64,000 nt of DNA, from contig DASPHG010000006.1 of NCBI GenBank assembly GCA_035629775.1, positions 1 to 64,000 of the forward strand. Direction: 5' to 3'. Positions 7,603 to 15,533 of the stretch are shown piece after piece. A model generated the notes under the pieces. That model saw nothing but the letters and a program-made list of their open reading frames with translations. It was not told where the DNA came from and did no database searches. The DNA is from DASPHG01 sp035629775 (GTDB lineage Bacteria; Actinomycetota; Thermoleophilia; Solirubrobacterales; Thermoleophilaceae). Both the position numbers and the translations under genes were made by a program. Numbering within the stretch: position 1 is the stretch's first letter; the number at the start of each line of letters is the position of its first letter.

Positions 7603-8268
7603 GTGCTCTTCGACCTCAAGGGCAGGCGTCGGCGGGTCGTCCAGGCGACCTACCTGATGCTCGCGATCCTCATGGGCGGCGGCCTCGTCTTCTTCGGTAT
7701 CGGCGGAGACGTCTCGGGCGGCCTGTTCGACGCGTTCAGCGACCGCTCGACCTCCGGCAACCAGGTGATCGAGGACCGCATCGAGGAGGCCGAGGAACGC
7801 CTCGAGAGCAACCCGGAGAACAAGGAGGCGCTCCAGGACCTGGCGCGCGACTGGTACCAGCTCGCCCGCGAGGAGGCCGATCCCAACACGGGCCAGTACA
7901 CCGAGGAGGGCCTCGAGCGCCTCACAGAGGCCCACGGGGCATGGCAGCGGTACGTCGTGGCGGCCGCGAAGCCCGAGCCCTCGCTCGCCTCGCTGATGGT
8001 CCAGGTGTACTCACCCGCCGCCCTCAACAAGCCGGCCGAGGGCGCCGAGGCGGCCGAGATCGTGGCCACCGCGGACCCGAGCGCGCAGGCCTACCTGCAG
8101 CTCGTGCAGTTCGCGGCGCTCGCCGGGCAGGACCGCAAGGCCGACCTGGCGGGGAAGGAGGCGATAGAGCTCGCTCCGAAGGGCCAACGTAGTAGGTTGC
8201 GCGCTCTCGTAAAGCAGTTCAAGCAACCCCCGCCGCCGGCCTCCACCACCACCCAACCGAGCCAGTAG
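7603..8268 (+). CDS. Membrane-anchored helical-repeat (TPR-like) protein
   Basis: 221 residues from GTG 7603. A basic N-terminus (KGRRRRVVQ) precedes one membrane helix (residues about 18-35), then an outside-facing or cytoplasmic helical domain with two TPR-like stretches: NPENKEALQDLARDWYQLA and DPSAQAYLQLVQFAALAGQ...AIELAPKGQ. The C-terminus is Pro/Thr-rich. No catalytic motif is seen. It follows tatC by 13 nt, but TAGGCT (7591-7596) lies 6 nt before its start, so it may also have its own promoter. Function unknown. Confidence 0.85.
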   Translation: MLFDLKGRRRRVVQATYLMLAILMGGGLVFFGIGGDVSGGLFDAFSDRSTSGNQVIEDRIEEAEERLESNPENKEALQDLARDWYQLAREEADPNTGQYTEEGLERLTEAHGAWQRYVVAAAKPEPSLASLMVQVYSPAALNKPAEGAEAAEIVATADPSAQAYLQLVQFAALAGQDRKADLAGKEAIELAPKGQRSRLRALVKQFKQPPPPASTTTQPSQ

Positions 8269-8293
8269 CACTCACTCGACGGAGAGAAATCCC

Positions 8294-8653
8294 TTGAACT
8301 TCCAGATCTCAGACTCGGCCATCGGCGACGACACCCACGTCATCGAGCTCGGCGGTGAGGTGGACCTCTACACCGCCCCCGAGTTCAAGGAGCGGATGGT
8401 GCAGATCATCGAAGACGGGAAGAAGAACGTGGTCGTGGACCTGTCGAAGGCCACGTTCATCGACTCGACGACGCTCGGCGTCCTCGTCGGCGGCGTCAAG
8501 CGACTGCGGCCCACCGGCGGGTCGCTCGCGCTCGTCTGCAGCGACCCGAACATCTGCAAGATCTTCGAGATCACCGGCCTGGACCGCGTATTCGCGATCC
8601 ACGCGACCCGGGACGAGGCGCTCGCGTCGCTCTCGTCCGATGGCGGGGACTAG
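8294..8653 (+). CDS. STAS-domain anti-sigma factor antagonist (SpoIIAA/RsbV-like)
   Basis: 119 residues from TTG 8294. The start is set by GGAGAG at 8281-8286, 7 nt upstream, one of the few clear Shine-Dalgarno sites here. GEVDLYTAPEFKERM, VVVDLSKATFIDSTTLGVLVGGVKRL and GLDRVFAIHATRDEAL are standard STAS elements, and the Ser in IDST is the usual phosphorylation site. In partner switching, the unphosphorylated form binds an RsbW-type kinase and frees its sigma factor. No kinase or sigma factor is adjacent. A degenerate RsbW-like gene is at 23279-23662. Confidence 0.93.
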   Translation: MNFQISDSAIGDDTHVIELGGEVDLYTAPEFKERMVQIIEDGKKNVVVDLSKATFIDSTTLGVLVGGVKRLRPTGGSLALVCSDPNICKIFEITGLDRVFAIHATRDEALASLSSDGGD

Positions 8654-8680
8654 CCGAGCTTCTAGAATCGCCGGTCGCCC

Positions 8681-8753
8681 GCCCCGTTAGCTCAATTGGT
8701 AGAGCAGGGGACTCTTAATCCCAAGGTTCTAGGTTCGAGTCCTAGACGGGGCA
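8681..8753 (+). tRNA. tRNA-Lys (anticodon CTT)
   Basis: 73 nt. Acceptor GCCCCGT pairs with ACGGGGC, D-arm GCTC/GAGC, anticodon loop CTCTTAA giving CTT (codon AAG), T-arm CTAGG-TTCGAGT-CCTAG, discriminator A, CCA not encoded. A TAGAAT hexamer at 8663-8668 is a plausible -10 element about 12 nt upstream of the mature 5' end. Confidence 0.97.
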
Positions 8754-8757
8754 CTCT

Positions 8758-9396
8758 TCACCGCCGCCGCCAGATCGTCACGCCGTCGCGAATCGACAGC
8801 ATCACGACCACCCCGCGGGGGTCGGCCGCCAGGTCGTCGTTCAGCTCCCGCAGCGCCTTCGTCTCGGCGCTTCCGTCGTCGTGCCCGGGCAGGACGCGGC
8901 CGCTCCACAGCGTGTTGTCGATCACGATCAGGCCGCGCTCGGCCAGCAGCGGCAGGACGGCGTGGAAGTAGTTCGCGTAGTTCGTCTTGTCGGCGTCGAT
9001 GAAGACCAGGTCGAACGGGCCGTCGAGCGTCGCGATCGTCTCGAGTGCGGGCCCGAGCCGGAAGTCGATCTTGTGCCCGTGGGGCGAATCCGCCGCGTAG
9101 CGGCGCGCCACCTCGTTCGCCTCCTCCCACACGTCGCAGGTGACGAGCTCGCCGTCGTCCGGGAGGGCGGCGGCCATCGACAGCGCCGAGTACCCGCTGT
9201 AGGTCCCGATCTCGAGCACCCTCCGCGCCCCGGTAGCCCAGACGAGCAGCTCGAGGAAACGCCCCTCGAGCGCCCCGGTGAGCATCTGGGGCGCGGCGAG
9301 CTTCTCGTGCGTCTCGGCGAAGAGGCGCTCCAGCAGCTCGTCCGGGGGCGTCGAATGGGCGCGCGCGTACTCGTCTAGCTCCTCCGTCTCCGGCAT
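8758..9396 (-). CDS. Class I SAM-dependent O-methyltransferase (caffeoyl-CoA/catechol type)
   Basis: 212 residues from ATG 9396; an in-frame upstream extension to 9462 is basic and unlikely. VLEIGTYSGYSALSMA is the SAM-binding loop. LVFIDADKTNYANYF and VIDNTLWSGRV carry the divalent metal ligands (Asp and Asp-Asn) of this O-methyltransferase family. The acceptor substrate is unknown. It is divergent from the class IV aminotransferase gene across only 20 bp, and its 3' end lies 4 nt from tRNA-Lys. Confidence 0.92.
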   Translation of the reverse strand: MPETEELDEYARAHSTPPDELLERLFAETHEKLAAPQMLTGALEGRFLELLVWATGARRVLEIGTYSGYSALSMAAALPDDGELVTCDVWEEANEVARRYAADSPHGHKIDFRLGPALETIATLDGPFDLVFIDADKTNYANYFHAVLPLLAERGLIVIDNTLWSGRVLPGHDDGSAETKALRELNDDLAADPRGVVVMLSIRDGVTIWRRR

Positions 9397-9416
9397 GGCG
9401 GGTAGCTTGTCACGCC

Positions 9417-10217
9417 ATGCCTGACGAGCTCGCATCCCTCGACGGCCTGATCGAGCCCGCACTCGAGACCACGATCCCCATCACCGACGAGGGGTTCCTG
9501 CGCGGCGACGGCGTGTTCGAGGTCCTTCGCGTCTACGACGGCGTGCCCTTCGCGCTCGACGACCACCTGATCCGGCTGGAGCGCTCGACGACCAACCTGC
9601 GCCTCGGCTGGAGCGCACCCCGCGCCGACCTCGAGAAGGACGTGGAGCGCCTCCTGGAGGCGCGCGGAGCCGGGTTCAGCGGCTGCGTGCGGATCGTCCT
9701 GACTCGCGGTGGCAGGCGGCTCGTCATCACCGAGCAGCTCCCGGCCGCCCCCGCCGAGGCGCGGCTCACCTACGTCGAGTACTGCCCCTCGCGGCTGCTC
9801 GACGGCGTTAAGTCGCTCTCCTACGCGGCGAACATGCTGGCCAACCGCATCGCGCGGGAGCGGGGCTTCGACGAGGCGCTCCTCGTCACGCCCCACGGCC
9901 GCGTGCTGGAGGCGCCCACCTCGACGCTCTTCTGGTGCACGCCGGACGGGACGCTCGCCACCCCGCCGCTCGACGATCACATCCTGGCGTCGATCACCCG
10001 CGCCCATGTGATCGAGGGGACGGGCGCGGAGGAGCGCGTCTGTACGAAGGACGATCTCGCCCAGGCGACCGAGGCGTTCCTCGCGTCGACGACCCGCGAG
10101 GTCCAGCCGGTGGCGGCGATCGACGAGTTGGAGCTGTCCGCGCCGGGCGAGCTGACCCAGAAGGCCGCGAGCACCCTACGGGTGCGGATCCAGGAGGCGC
10201 TCGGCGCCGATGGCTAG
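9417..10217 (+). CDS. PLP-dependent aminotransferase, fold type IV (branched-chain aminotransferase / aminodeoxychorismate lyase family)
   Basis: 266 residues. FLRGDGVFEVLRVYDG, FALDDHLIRLERS, VKSLSYAANMLANR with the Schiff-base Lys, DEALLV and EAPTSTLFW are hallmarks of the IlvE/PabC/Dat family. Distinguishing branched-chain transaminase, aminodeoxychorismate lyase and D-amino acid transaminase is not safe from sequence alone. Its length is near PabC (about 270) rather than IlvE (about 300). TAGCTT (9403-9408) lies 8 nt before the ATG, which suggests a leaderless mRNA. Confidence 0.9.
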   Translation: MPDELASLDGLIEPALETTIPITDEGFLRGDGVFEVLRVYDGVPFALDDHLIRLERSTTNLRLGWSAPRADLEKDVERLLEARGAGFSGCVRIVLTRGGRRLVITEQLPAAPAEARLTYVEYCPSRLLDGVKSLSYAANMLANRIARERGFDEALLVTPHGRVLEAPTSTLFWCTPDGTLATPPLDDHILASITRAHVIEGTGAEERVCTKDDLAQATEAFLASTTREVQPVAAIDELELSAPGELTQKAASTLRVRIQEALGADG

Positions 10218-10334
10218 CGGCCGGAGCCGCGTGCGTGGTGGCTCAGGTACCAGGCCAGGTGCCGCGCGGCGCCCCGCGCCGCGTCCACGGCGCCCCGGGT
10301 TCCGCCGATCACCGTCGCAAGCGGCAGTGTGAGC

Positions 10335-11405
10335 ATGCGCATCACAACTGTTATCGGCAACAGACCGCAGTTCGTTAAGGCCGCCGCGGTATCCGGGCGC
10401 ATTCGCGCAGACCACGAGGAGACCCTGGTTCACACCGGCCAGCACTACGACGACGAGATGTCGCGGATCTTCTTCGAGGAGCTGGGCGTCCCCGCTCCGG
10501 ACATCGAGCTGGGCGCTGAGACCGGCACGAACGCGGCGCAGACCGCCCGTATCCTCGCCGCGCTCGAGCCCGTCCTGGACCGGACCAGCCCCGACCTCGT
10601 CCTCGTATACGGCGACACGAATACGACGCTCGCGGGCGGCCTCGCGGCCGCCCAAGCCCAGATCCCCGTCGCGCACGTCGAGGCGGGGATGCGGTCGTTC
10701 GATCGCGCGATGCCGGAGGAGCTCAGCCGCGTCCTGACCGACCACCTGAGCAGCCTGCTCCTCTGCTCCACCCCGACCGCCGTGCAGAACCTCGAGCGCG
10801 AGGGCATCGCCGACGGGGTCCACCTCGTCGGCGACGTCATGGCCGACGTGTCGCTGACCTTCGCCCCGATCGCAGCCGAGCGCTCGCGCGCGGTCGACGA
10901 GCTCGAACTGACGCCCGGCGAGTATCTGCTGGTGACGGCCCACCGCGCCGGCAACGTGGACGACCCGGAGCGCCTCGAGCGGCTGGTCGCGCTGATCGAG
11001 GCGCTCCCGGGCCCGGTGGTCTTCCCGGTCCATCCGCGCACCGGCAAGCGCCTGGACGGGGCCGGCCTGCGCGACCGGCTGGCCGCTGCCGCGCGGTTGA
11101 CGCCGCCACTCGGCTACCTCGACTTCCTCGAGCTCACGCGTAACGCCCGCGCGGTGCTGACCGATTCCGGCGGGGTGCAGAAGGAGGCATATTTGCTCGA
11201 AACGCCGTGCATCACCCTGCGCGACACGACGGAGTGGGTGGAGACGGTCGAGGCGGGGTGGAACGTGCTCGCGGATCTCGATGCCGATGCGGCGCTGGCA
11301 GCGCTCGAGCGGCGCCCGCCTCAGGACCGGCCCGAGCTCTACGGCGCCGGGCAGGCGTCGGAACGCATCAACCGGGTCCTGCGCTCGTACACTGCCGCCC
11401 CATGA
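10335..11405 (+). CDS. wecB: UDP-N-acetylglucosamine 2-epimerase (non-hydrolysing)
   Basis: 356 residues from ATG 10335; GTG 10329 two codons upstream is equally possible. RITTVIGNRPQFVKAA, HTGQHYDDEM, VYGDTNTTLAG, HVEAGMRSFDRAMPEE, VTAHRAGNVDDPERL and LTDSGGVQKEA with TLRDTTEWVET match non-hydrolysing UDP-GlcNAc 2-epimerases, so the likely product is UDP-ManNAc or a C3-modified analogue. It is the first gene of a four-gene nucleotide-sugar cluster and overlaps the next gene by 4 nt (ATGA). Confidence 0.94.
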   Translation: MRITTVIGNRPQFVKAAAVSGRIRADHEETLVHTGQHYDDEMSRIFFEELGVPAPDIELGAETGTNAAQTARILAALEPVLDRTSPDLVLVYGDTNTTLAGGLAAAQAQIPVAHVEAGMRSFDRAMPEELSRVLTDHLSSLLLCSTPTAVQNLEREGIADGVHLVGDVMADVSLTFAPIAAERSRAVDELELTPGEYLLVTAHRAGNVDDPERLERLVALIEALPGPVVFPVHPRTGKRLDGAGLRDRLAAAARLTPPLGYLDFLELTRNARAVLTDSGGVQKEAYLLETPCITLRDTTEWVETVEAGWNVLADLDADAALAALERRPPQDRPELYGAGQASERINRVLRSYTAAP

Positions 11406-12649
11406 AGGTCGGCGTAATTGGACTCGGATATGTCGGACTGCCCCTGGCGGTCGAGTTCCTCGAAGCGGGCCACGAGGTGGTCGGCATCGACGTGGACCAG
11501 CGCCGCGTGCGCGCTATCGCCGAAGGCATCTCGGACATCGAGGACATTCCGTCGGAGCGGCTGCAGGCGGTCATGGAGAACCTGACCGCCTCCACCCGCT
11601 ACGCGGACCTGGCCCATGTCGACACCGCGATCATCGCGGTCCCCACCCCCCTCTCGCGCAACCGCGAGCCGGATCTCGGTCCGCTGGTCTCGGCGGGCAG
11701 CTCGCTCGCGGAGGTCCTTCAGCGCGGTCAGCTGGTCATCCTCGAGTCCACCACCTACCCCGGCACCACGCGCGAGCGGCTGGTGCCGTTGCTCGAGGAG
11801 TCGGGTCTCGCCGCCGGCGTCGACTTCAACGTCGCCTTCTCCCCGGAGCGAGTCGACCCGGGCCGCACCGACTACACGCTGCGCAACACGCCGAAGGTCG
11901 TGGGCGGCCTGACGGAGGCCTGCCTCGAGCGGGCCGTCGAGGTCTACAGCCAGGTGTGCGACACGGTGATCCCCGTCACGTCGCCGGACGCGGCCGAGAT
12001 GACGAAGCTCCTCGAGAACATCTTCCGCTCGGTCAACATCGCCCTCGTCAACGAGCTGGCGATGCTGGCGGACAGGATGGGGCTCGACATCTGGGAGATC
12101 GTGGATGCCGCGGCCACGAAGCCGTTCGGGTTCATGCGCTTCGACCCCGGCCCCGGCATGGGCGGCCACTGTCTGCCGGTCGATCCGTTCTACCTCACCT
12201 GGCGGGCGCGCGAGTTCGACATGCCCACCGAGTTCATCGAGCTCGCGGGCGAGGTGAACCAGGCGATGCCCTACTTCTGCGTCGAGAAGATCGCCGGCGC
12301 GCTGAACGACCACTCGAAGTCGGTGCGGGGGGCGAAGATCGTGATCATCGGCGTCTCGTACAAGCCCGGGGTCGGCGATCTGCGCGAGTCGCCCGCGCTC
12401 AAGATCATCCGGCTGCTCCGGGGCCGCGGGGCGGAGATCACCTACAACGATCCGTACGTTGCGGAGCTACCCGACTTCCAGCTGGAGTCGCGTCCGCTCG
12501 ACGCCGAGCTCGCGGACTGCGACTGCGCGGTGATCGTGACCCATCACCCCGGCCTCGACTTCGACAAGGTGCTCGAGGCGGCGCCGCTCGTCGTGGACTT
12601 CCGTGGCGTCACGCGCGGGCAGAGCGCGCCCAACCTGGTCCGCCTGTGA
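11402..12649 (+). CDS. wecC: UDP-N-acetyl-hexosamine 6-dehydrogenase (WecC/WbpA family)
   Basis: 415 residues. GVIGLGYVGLPLA is the N-terminal Rossmann loop. ESTTYPGTT, FSPERVDPG, KLLENIFRSVNIALVNELA and GPGMGGHCLPVDP with the catalytic Cys follow the UDP-sugar dehydrogenase pattern, and VSYKPGVGDLRESPALKI is in the C-terminal domain. It oxidises C6 of a UDP-HexNAc to the uronate in two NAD steps. UDP-ManNAc versus UDP-GlcNAc specificity is not decided by sequence; the oxidoreductase/acyltransferase neighbours would fit a WbpA-like role. Start overlaps the wecB stop; its own stop overlaps the next GTG. Confidence 0.93.
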   Translation: MKVGVIGLGYVGLPLAVEFLEAGHEVVGIDVDQRRVRAIAEGISDIEDIPSERLQAVMENLTASTRYADLAHVDTAIIAVPTPLSRNREPDLGPLVSAGSSLAEVLQRGQLVILESTTYPGTTRERLVPLLEESGLAAGVDFNVAFSPERVDPGRTDYTLRNTPKVVGGLTEACLERAVEVYSQVCDTVIPVTSPDAAEMTKLLENIFRSVNIALVNELAMLADRMGLDIWEIVDAAATKPFGFMRFDPGPGMGGHCLPVDPFYLTWRAREFDMPTEFIELAGEVNQAMPYFCVEKIAGALNDHSKSVRGAKIVIIGVSYKPGVGDLRESPALKIIRLLRGRGAEITYNDPYVAELPDFQLESRPLDAELADCDCAVIVTHHPGLDFDKVLEAAPLVVDFRGVTRGQSAPNLVRL

Positions 12650-13650
12650 GCGAGCCTGTCCGGGTGGGCGTGGTCGGCCTCGGCTACTGGGGCCCGAACC
12701 TCGCGCGCAACTTCGAACAGCTCGCGGGCGCCGAGGTCGCGTGGATCTGCGACGCCAGCGAGGAGGCGCTCGCGCGCTGGGGCCCGCGCTTCCAGGGCGT
12801 CCGCGCGACGGCCGACCTGGACGACCTGCTCGGCGACGACCGTCTCGACGCCGTCGTGGTGGCAACGCCGGTCCCGACGCACGCCGCCCTCGCCACGCGG
12901 GTGCTCGAGGCCGGTAAGCACTGCTTCGTCGAGAAGCCACTCGCCCAGTCCGTCGACGATGCGGCGGCCGTGGTCGACACGGCCGAGGCGGCGGGGAAGA
13001 CCCTGATGGTCGGCCACCTGCTCGAGTACCACCCGGGGGTCGCGAAGCTGAAGGAGGTCGCGGAGGCAGGCGACCTCGGCGACATCCATTACATCTACGG
13101 GAACCGCCTGAACCTCGGGAAGCTGAGGGCCGACGAGAACGCGCTCTGGTCGCTGGGCGCGCACGACGTGTCGGTGGTGCTGCGGCTCGTCGGCGAGGAG
13201 CCCGTCGAGGTCAGCGCGTACGGCGAGAGCTACATGCAGCCGGGCATCGAGGACGTCGTCTTCTGCTACCTGCGCTTCCCGTCCGGCGTCGCCGCGCACC
13301 TCCACCTGTCGTGGCTCGACCCGCACAAGGAGCGGCGCTTCACCGTCGTCGGGTCCAAGCGGATGGCGACCTTCGACGACATGTCACTCGAGCGGAAGAT
13401 CGAGATCTACGACAAGGGCTTCGACCAGGACTTCGCGTCCTACGGCGAGTACATCGCCCGCTCGGGCGACATCCACAGCCCGCACATCTCGAACGAGGAG
13501 CCGCTGCGAATCGAGTGCACCCACTTTGTCGAGTGCATCGCCGAGGGCCGGTCGCCCCGCTCGGACGGCCACAGCGGACTCCGCGTCGTGCGGGTGCTGG
13601 AGGCGCTTGACAACTCCCTGGCGGGCACGCGCCGTGCTGCAGCCGTCTGA
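12646..13650 (+). CDS. Gfo/Idh/MocA-family NAD-dependent oxidoreductase (WbpB/WlbA-like)
   Basis: 334 residues from GTG 12646 (GTGA overlap). GVVGLGYWGPNLARNFEQL is the NAD loop, and CFVEKPLAQSVDDA contains the conserved EKP. MVGHLLEYHPGVAKLKE and WSLGAHDVSVVLRL supply the catalytic Asp/His region. Together with the upstream 6-dehydrogenase and the downstream acyltransferase it fits the 3-oxidation step of UDP-2,3-diacetamido-uronic acid synthesis. The 3-aminotransferase (WbpE) expected in such clusters is not next to it. Its 3' end overlaps the acyltransferase gene by 17 nt. Confidence 0.9.
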   Translation: MSEPVRVGVVGLGYWGPNLARNFEQLAGAEVAWICDASEEALARWGPRFQGVRATADLDDLLGDDRLDAVVVATPVPTHAALATRVLEAGKHCFVEKPLAQSVDDAAAVVDTAEAAGKTLMVGHLLEYHPGVAKLKEVAEAGDLGDIHYIYGNRLNLGKLRADENALWSLGAHDVSVVLRLVGEEPVEVSAYGESYMQPGIEDVVFCYLRFPSGVAAHLHLSWLDPHKERRFTVVGSKRMATFDDMSLERKIEIYDKGFDQDFASYGEYIARSGDIHSPHISNEEPLRIECTHFVECIAEGRSPRSDGHSGLRVVRVLEALDNSLAGTRRAAAV

Positions 13651-14344
13651 CCGCGCGCCGGGGTTGCTCCTCGGCGACGGCGTCGAACTGCCCGACGACG
13701 CCCTGGTCGGCGCGTACGTCGTGATTCACGACGGAACCGTGCTCGGCCCCGGCTGCAAGCTCCAGGACCACGCCGTGGTCGGGAAGCCGCTCGCACTCGG
13801 CGCCCGCTCGACGGCCTCACCAGAGTCGCCGCCGCCGGCGCGCATCGGGGCGGGCGCGACCGTGGCCGCGGGCGCGATCGTGAACGCGGGCGCCGAGATC
13901 GGCGACGGCGCGGTGGTGGGCGACCAGGCGCAGGTGCGCGAGCGGGCGCGGATCGGGGCGCGCACCGTCGTGGGCCGCGGCAGCCAGGTGGACAACGACG
14001 TCGCCGTCGGCGCGGGCTGCCGGATCCAGACCGGCTGCTACATCACCGCGAACTCGGTCGTCGAGGACGACGTCTTCATCGGGCCGGGCGTCTTCACCTA
14101 CAACGACAACACCATGGCCCGCCACGCCCCCGACTACGCGATCGTCGGGCCCACCATCCGGCGGGCGGCACGGATTGGCGGCGCCGCGCGCATCCTGCCG
14201 GGCATCGAGATCGGGGAGGAGGCGTTCGTGGCAACCGGCGCCGTCGTCACCCGTGACGTACCGGCCCGGACGATCGTGATGGGCGTGCCCGCCAAGAAGG
14301 TCGGAGACGTCGGGGACGAGGAGCTGATCGAGCACTGGAGCTGA
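13634..14344 (+). CDS. Left-handed beta-helix (hexapeptide repeat) N-acyltransferase, WbpD/WlbB-like
   Basis: 236 residues from GTG 13634, overlapping the upstream gene by 17 nt. Many I/V-G-x-G hexapeptide repeats run from about residue 12 to 205 (IGAGATVAAGAIVNAGAEIGD and similar; QTGCYITANSVVEDDVFIGPGVFTYNDN; ILPGIEIGEEAFVATGAVVTRDVP). The ending GVPAKKVGDVG is typical of sugar O/N-acetyltransferases of the WbpD type. In this cluster it would N-acylate the 3-amino group of a UDP-amino-uronate. It carries an extra N-terminal hexapeptide segment (residues 1-60) compared with about 190-residue homologues. Confidence 0.88.
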   Translation: MLQPSDRAPGLLLGDGVELPDDALVGAYVVIHDGTVLGPGCKLQDHAVVGKPLALGARSTASPESPPPARIGAGATVAAGAIVNAGAEIGDGAVVGDQAQVRERARIGARTVVGRGSQVDNDVAVGAGCRIQTGCYITANSVVEDDVFIGPGVFTYNDNTMARHAPDYAIVGPTIRRAARIGGAARILPGIEIGEEAFVATGAVVTRDVPARTIVMGVPAKKVGDVGDEELIEHWS

Positions 14345-14370
14345 CCTTCCCCAGCCGGCGCGCGGCGGCG

Positions 14371-14994
14371 ATGGAGCGCCGCACGATCGCGCTCGGCGTG
14401 GCCGCCTACGCGGTGACCGCGGCGGCGCTGCTCGCCGAGTTCGGCCGGATCTGGCACCGCGGGTCCGCGCCGCTCCCCAGTGAGGCCGATGACGTTCTCG
14501 ACGCCGCCGCGTCGGCCGCCGGCGAGACGGTCGCGGTCGCGGTGTCCGGCTACCGGGAGACGCCGCGGCGCGAGAACGCCCTCTTCAACCTGCTCGCCTC
14601 GTTCACGGCGTCCTTCTCGGCGGCGCGCGGCATCACGTATCTGCTTCGCCGCCGCCGGCGGGTCGGGCCCTTTCGGAACCTGATGATCGGCCGGCGCCAC
14701 ATCCACCACTTCGTGCCGGGGATCCTGCTCGCGTTCGGGGCGGGGGCGGCGGCGATCCTGACCGACGACGAGACGATCGAGCCGCGCCTTGCGCTCGCGT
14801 TCGGCACGGGGATGGGGCTGACGCTGGACGAGTCAGCCCTCCTGCTCGAGCTCGACGACGTCTACTGGTCGCGCGAGGGGGTCCTGTCGGTTCAGATTAC
14901 GCTTGCCGCGATGGCCCTCATCTCGTCCGTCGTGCTCGGCCTGCGGTTCCTCCGCCGCGGCGAGGCCGTCGTGCTCGATCAGGCGCCCGCGTGA
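14371..14994 (+). CDS. Integral membrane protein of unknown function
   Basis: 207 residues, about four membrane helices: residues 8-26, a weak segment around 72-92, then about 115-132 and 175-195. Notable is RRHIHHFVPGILLAF with a HIHH cluster at a membrane boundary, followed by GTGMGLTLDESALLLELDDVYWSREG, which is rich in acidic residues. Such His/Asp/Glu groups could bind metal, but no family with known chemistry is recognised. It lies 26 nt after the nucleotide-sugar cluster and overlaps the RDD gene by 4 nt. Confidence 0.85.
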   Translation: MERRTIALGVAAYAVTAAALLAEFGRIWHRGSAPLPSEADDVLDAAASAAGETVAVAVSGYRETPRRENALFNLLASFTASFSAARGITYLLRRRRRVGPFRNLMIGRRHIHHFVPGILLAFGAGAAAILTDDETIEPRLALAFGTGMGLTLDESALLLELDDVYWSREGVLSVQITLAAMALISSVVLGLRFLRRGEAVVLDQAPA

Positions 14995-15533
14995 GCGACG
15001 CGCAAATGCCGCCCGGCGGCTGGGAGCGGCCGGTGCCCGGCCCGCAGCCGCTCACGGCTCCGTATGCGAGCTGGATCAGCCGGGTGGCGGCGACCCTGGT
15101 CGACCTCGTCGTGATCGGCATCCCGGCGGTCGCGCTCGCCGTGCTCATCTTCGGTGGTGCCGGCGCGGCCTTCAGCGCGGGCGACGGCTTCGGCCTGGCG
15201 ACGCTGATCCTCGGGCTCGTCACCTACGCGCTCCTCCTGTTCGCGGCGGCGATCCTCTACGGGCCGCTCCTGATGCGCCGCGAGGGCGCCCGCAACGGAC
15301 AGACCTGGGGCAAGCAGCTGCTCGGAATCCGCGTCGTGCGCATCAACGGCGTCCCGATGGACTTCATGTGGTCGGCGCTGCGCGAGGCGATCGTGAAGGG
15401 ACTCGGGGTCGGCATCGCCTCGTCGATCATCCCGGTGATCCCATACCTGCTCGACGTCCTCTGGCCGCTGTGGGACGACGAGAAGCGCGCGATCCACGAC
15501 TTCATCGTGGACACGCGGGTGGTGCAGGCCTAG
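14991..15533 (+). CDS. RDD-family membrane protein
   Basis: 180 residues from GTG 14991. YASWISRVAATLVDLVVIGIP matches the RDD start with the Arg and the Asp of the first helix, and NGQTWGKQLLGIRVVRINGVP is the conserved loop. DEKRAIHDFIVDTRVV closes the domain. Three membrane helices. RDD proteins are membrane proteins of poorly known, possibly transport-related function. Its stop overlaps the purA stop on the other strand by 3 nt. Confidence 0.9.
   Translation: MSDAQMPPGGWERPVPGPQPLTAPYASWISRVAATLVDLVVIGIPAVALAVLIFGGAGAAFSAGDGFGLATLILGLVTYALLLFAAAILYGPLLMRREGARNGQTWGKQLLGIRVVRINGVPMDFMWSALREAIVKGLGVGIASSIIPVIPYLLDVLWPLWDDEKRAIHDFIVDTRVVQA

Noticed and set aside
10214..10342. Minus-strand frame of about 40-60 codons between the class IV aminotransferase and wecB genes
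   Set aside because: Would overlap the wecB start, has no promoter or Shine-Dalgarno, and matches no family I know; kept out though not impossible.
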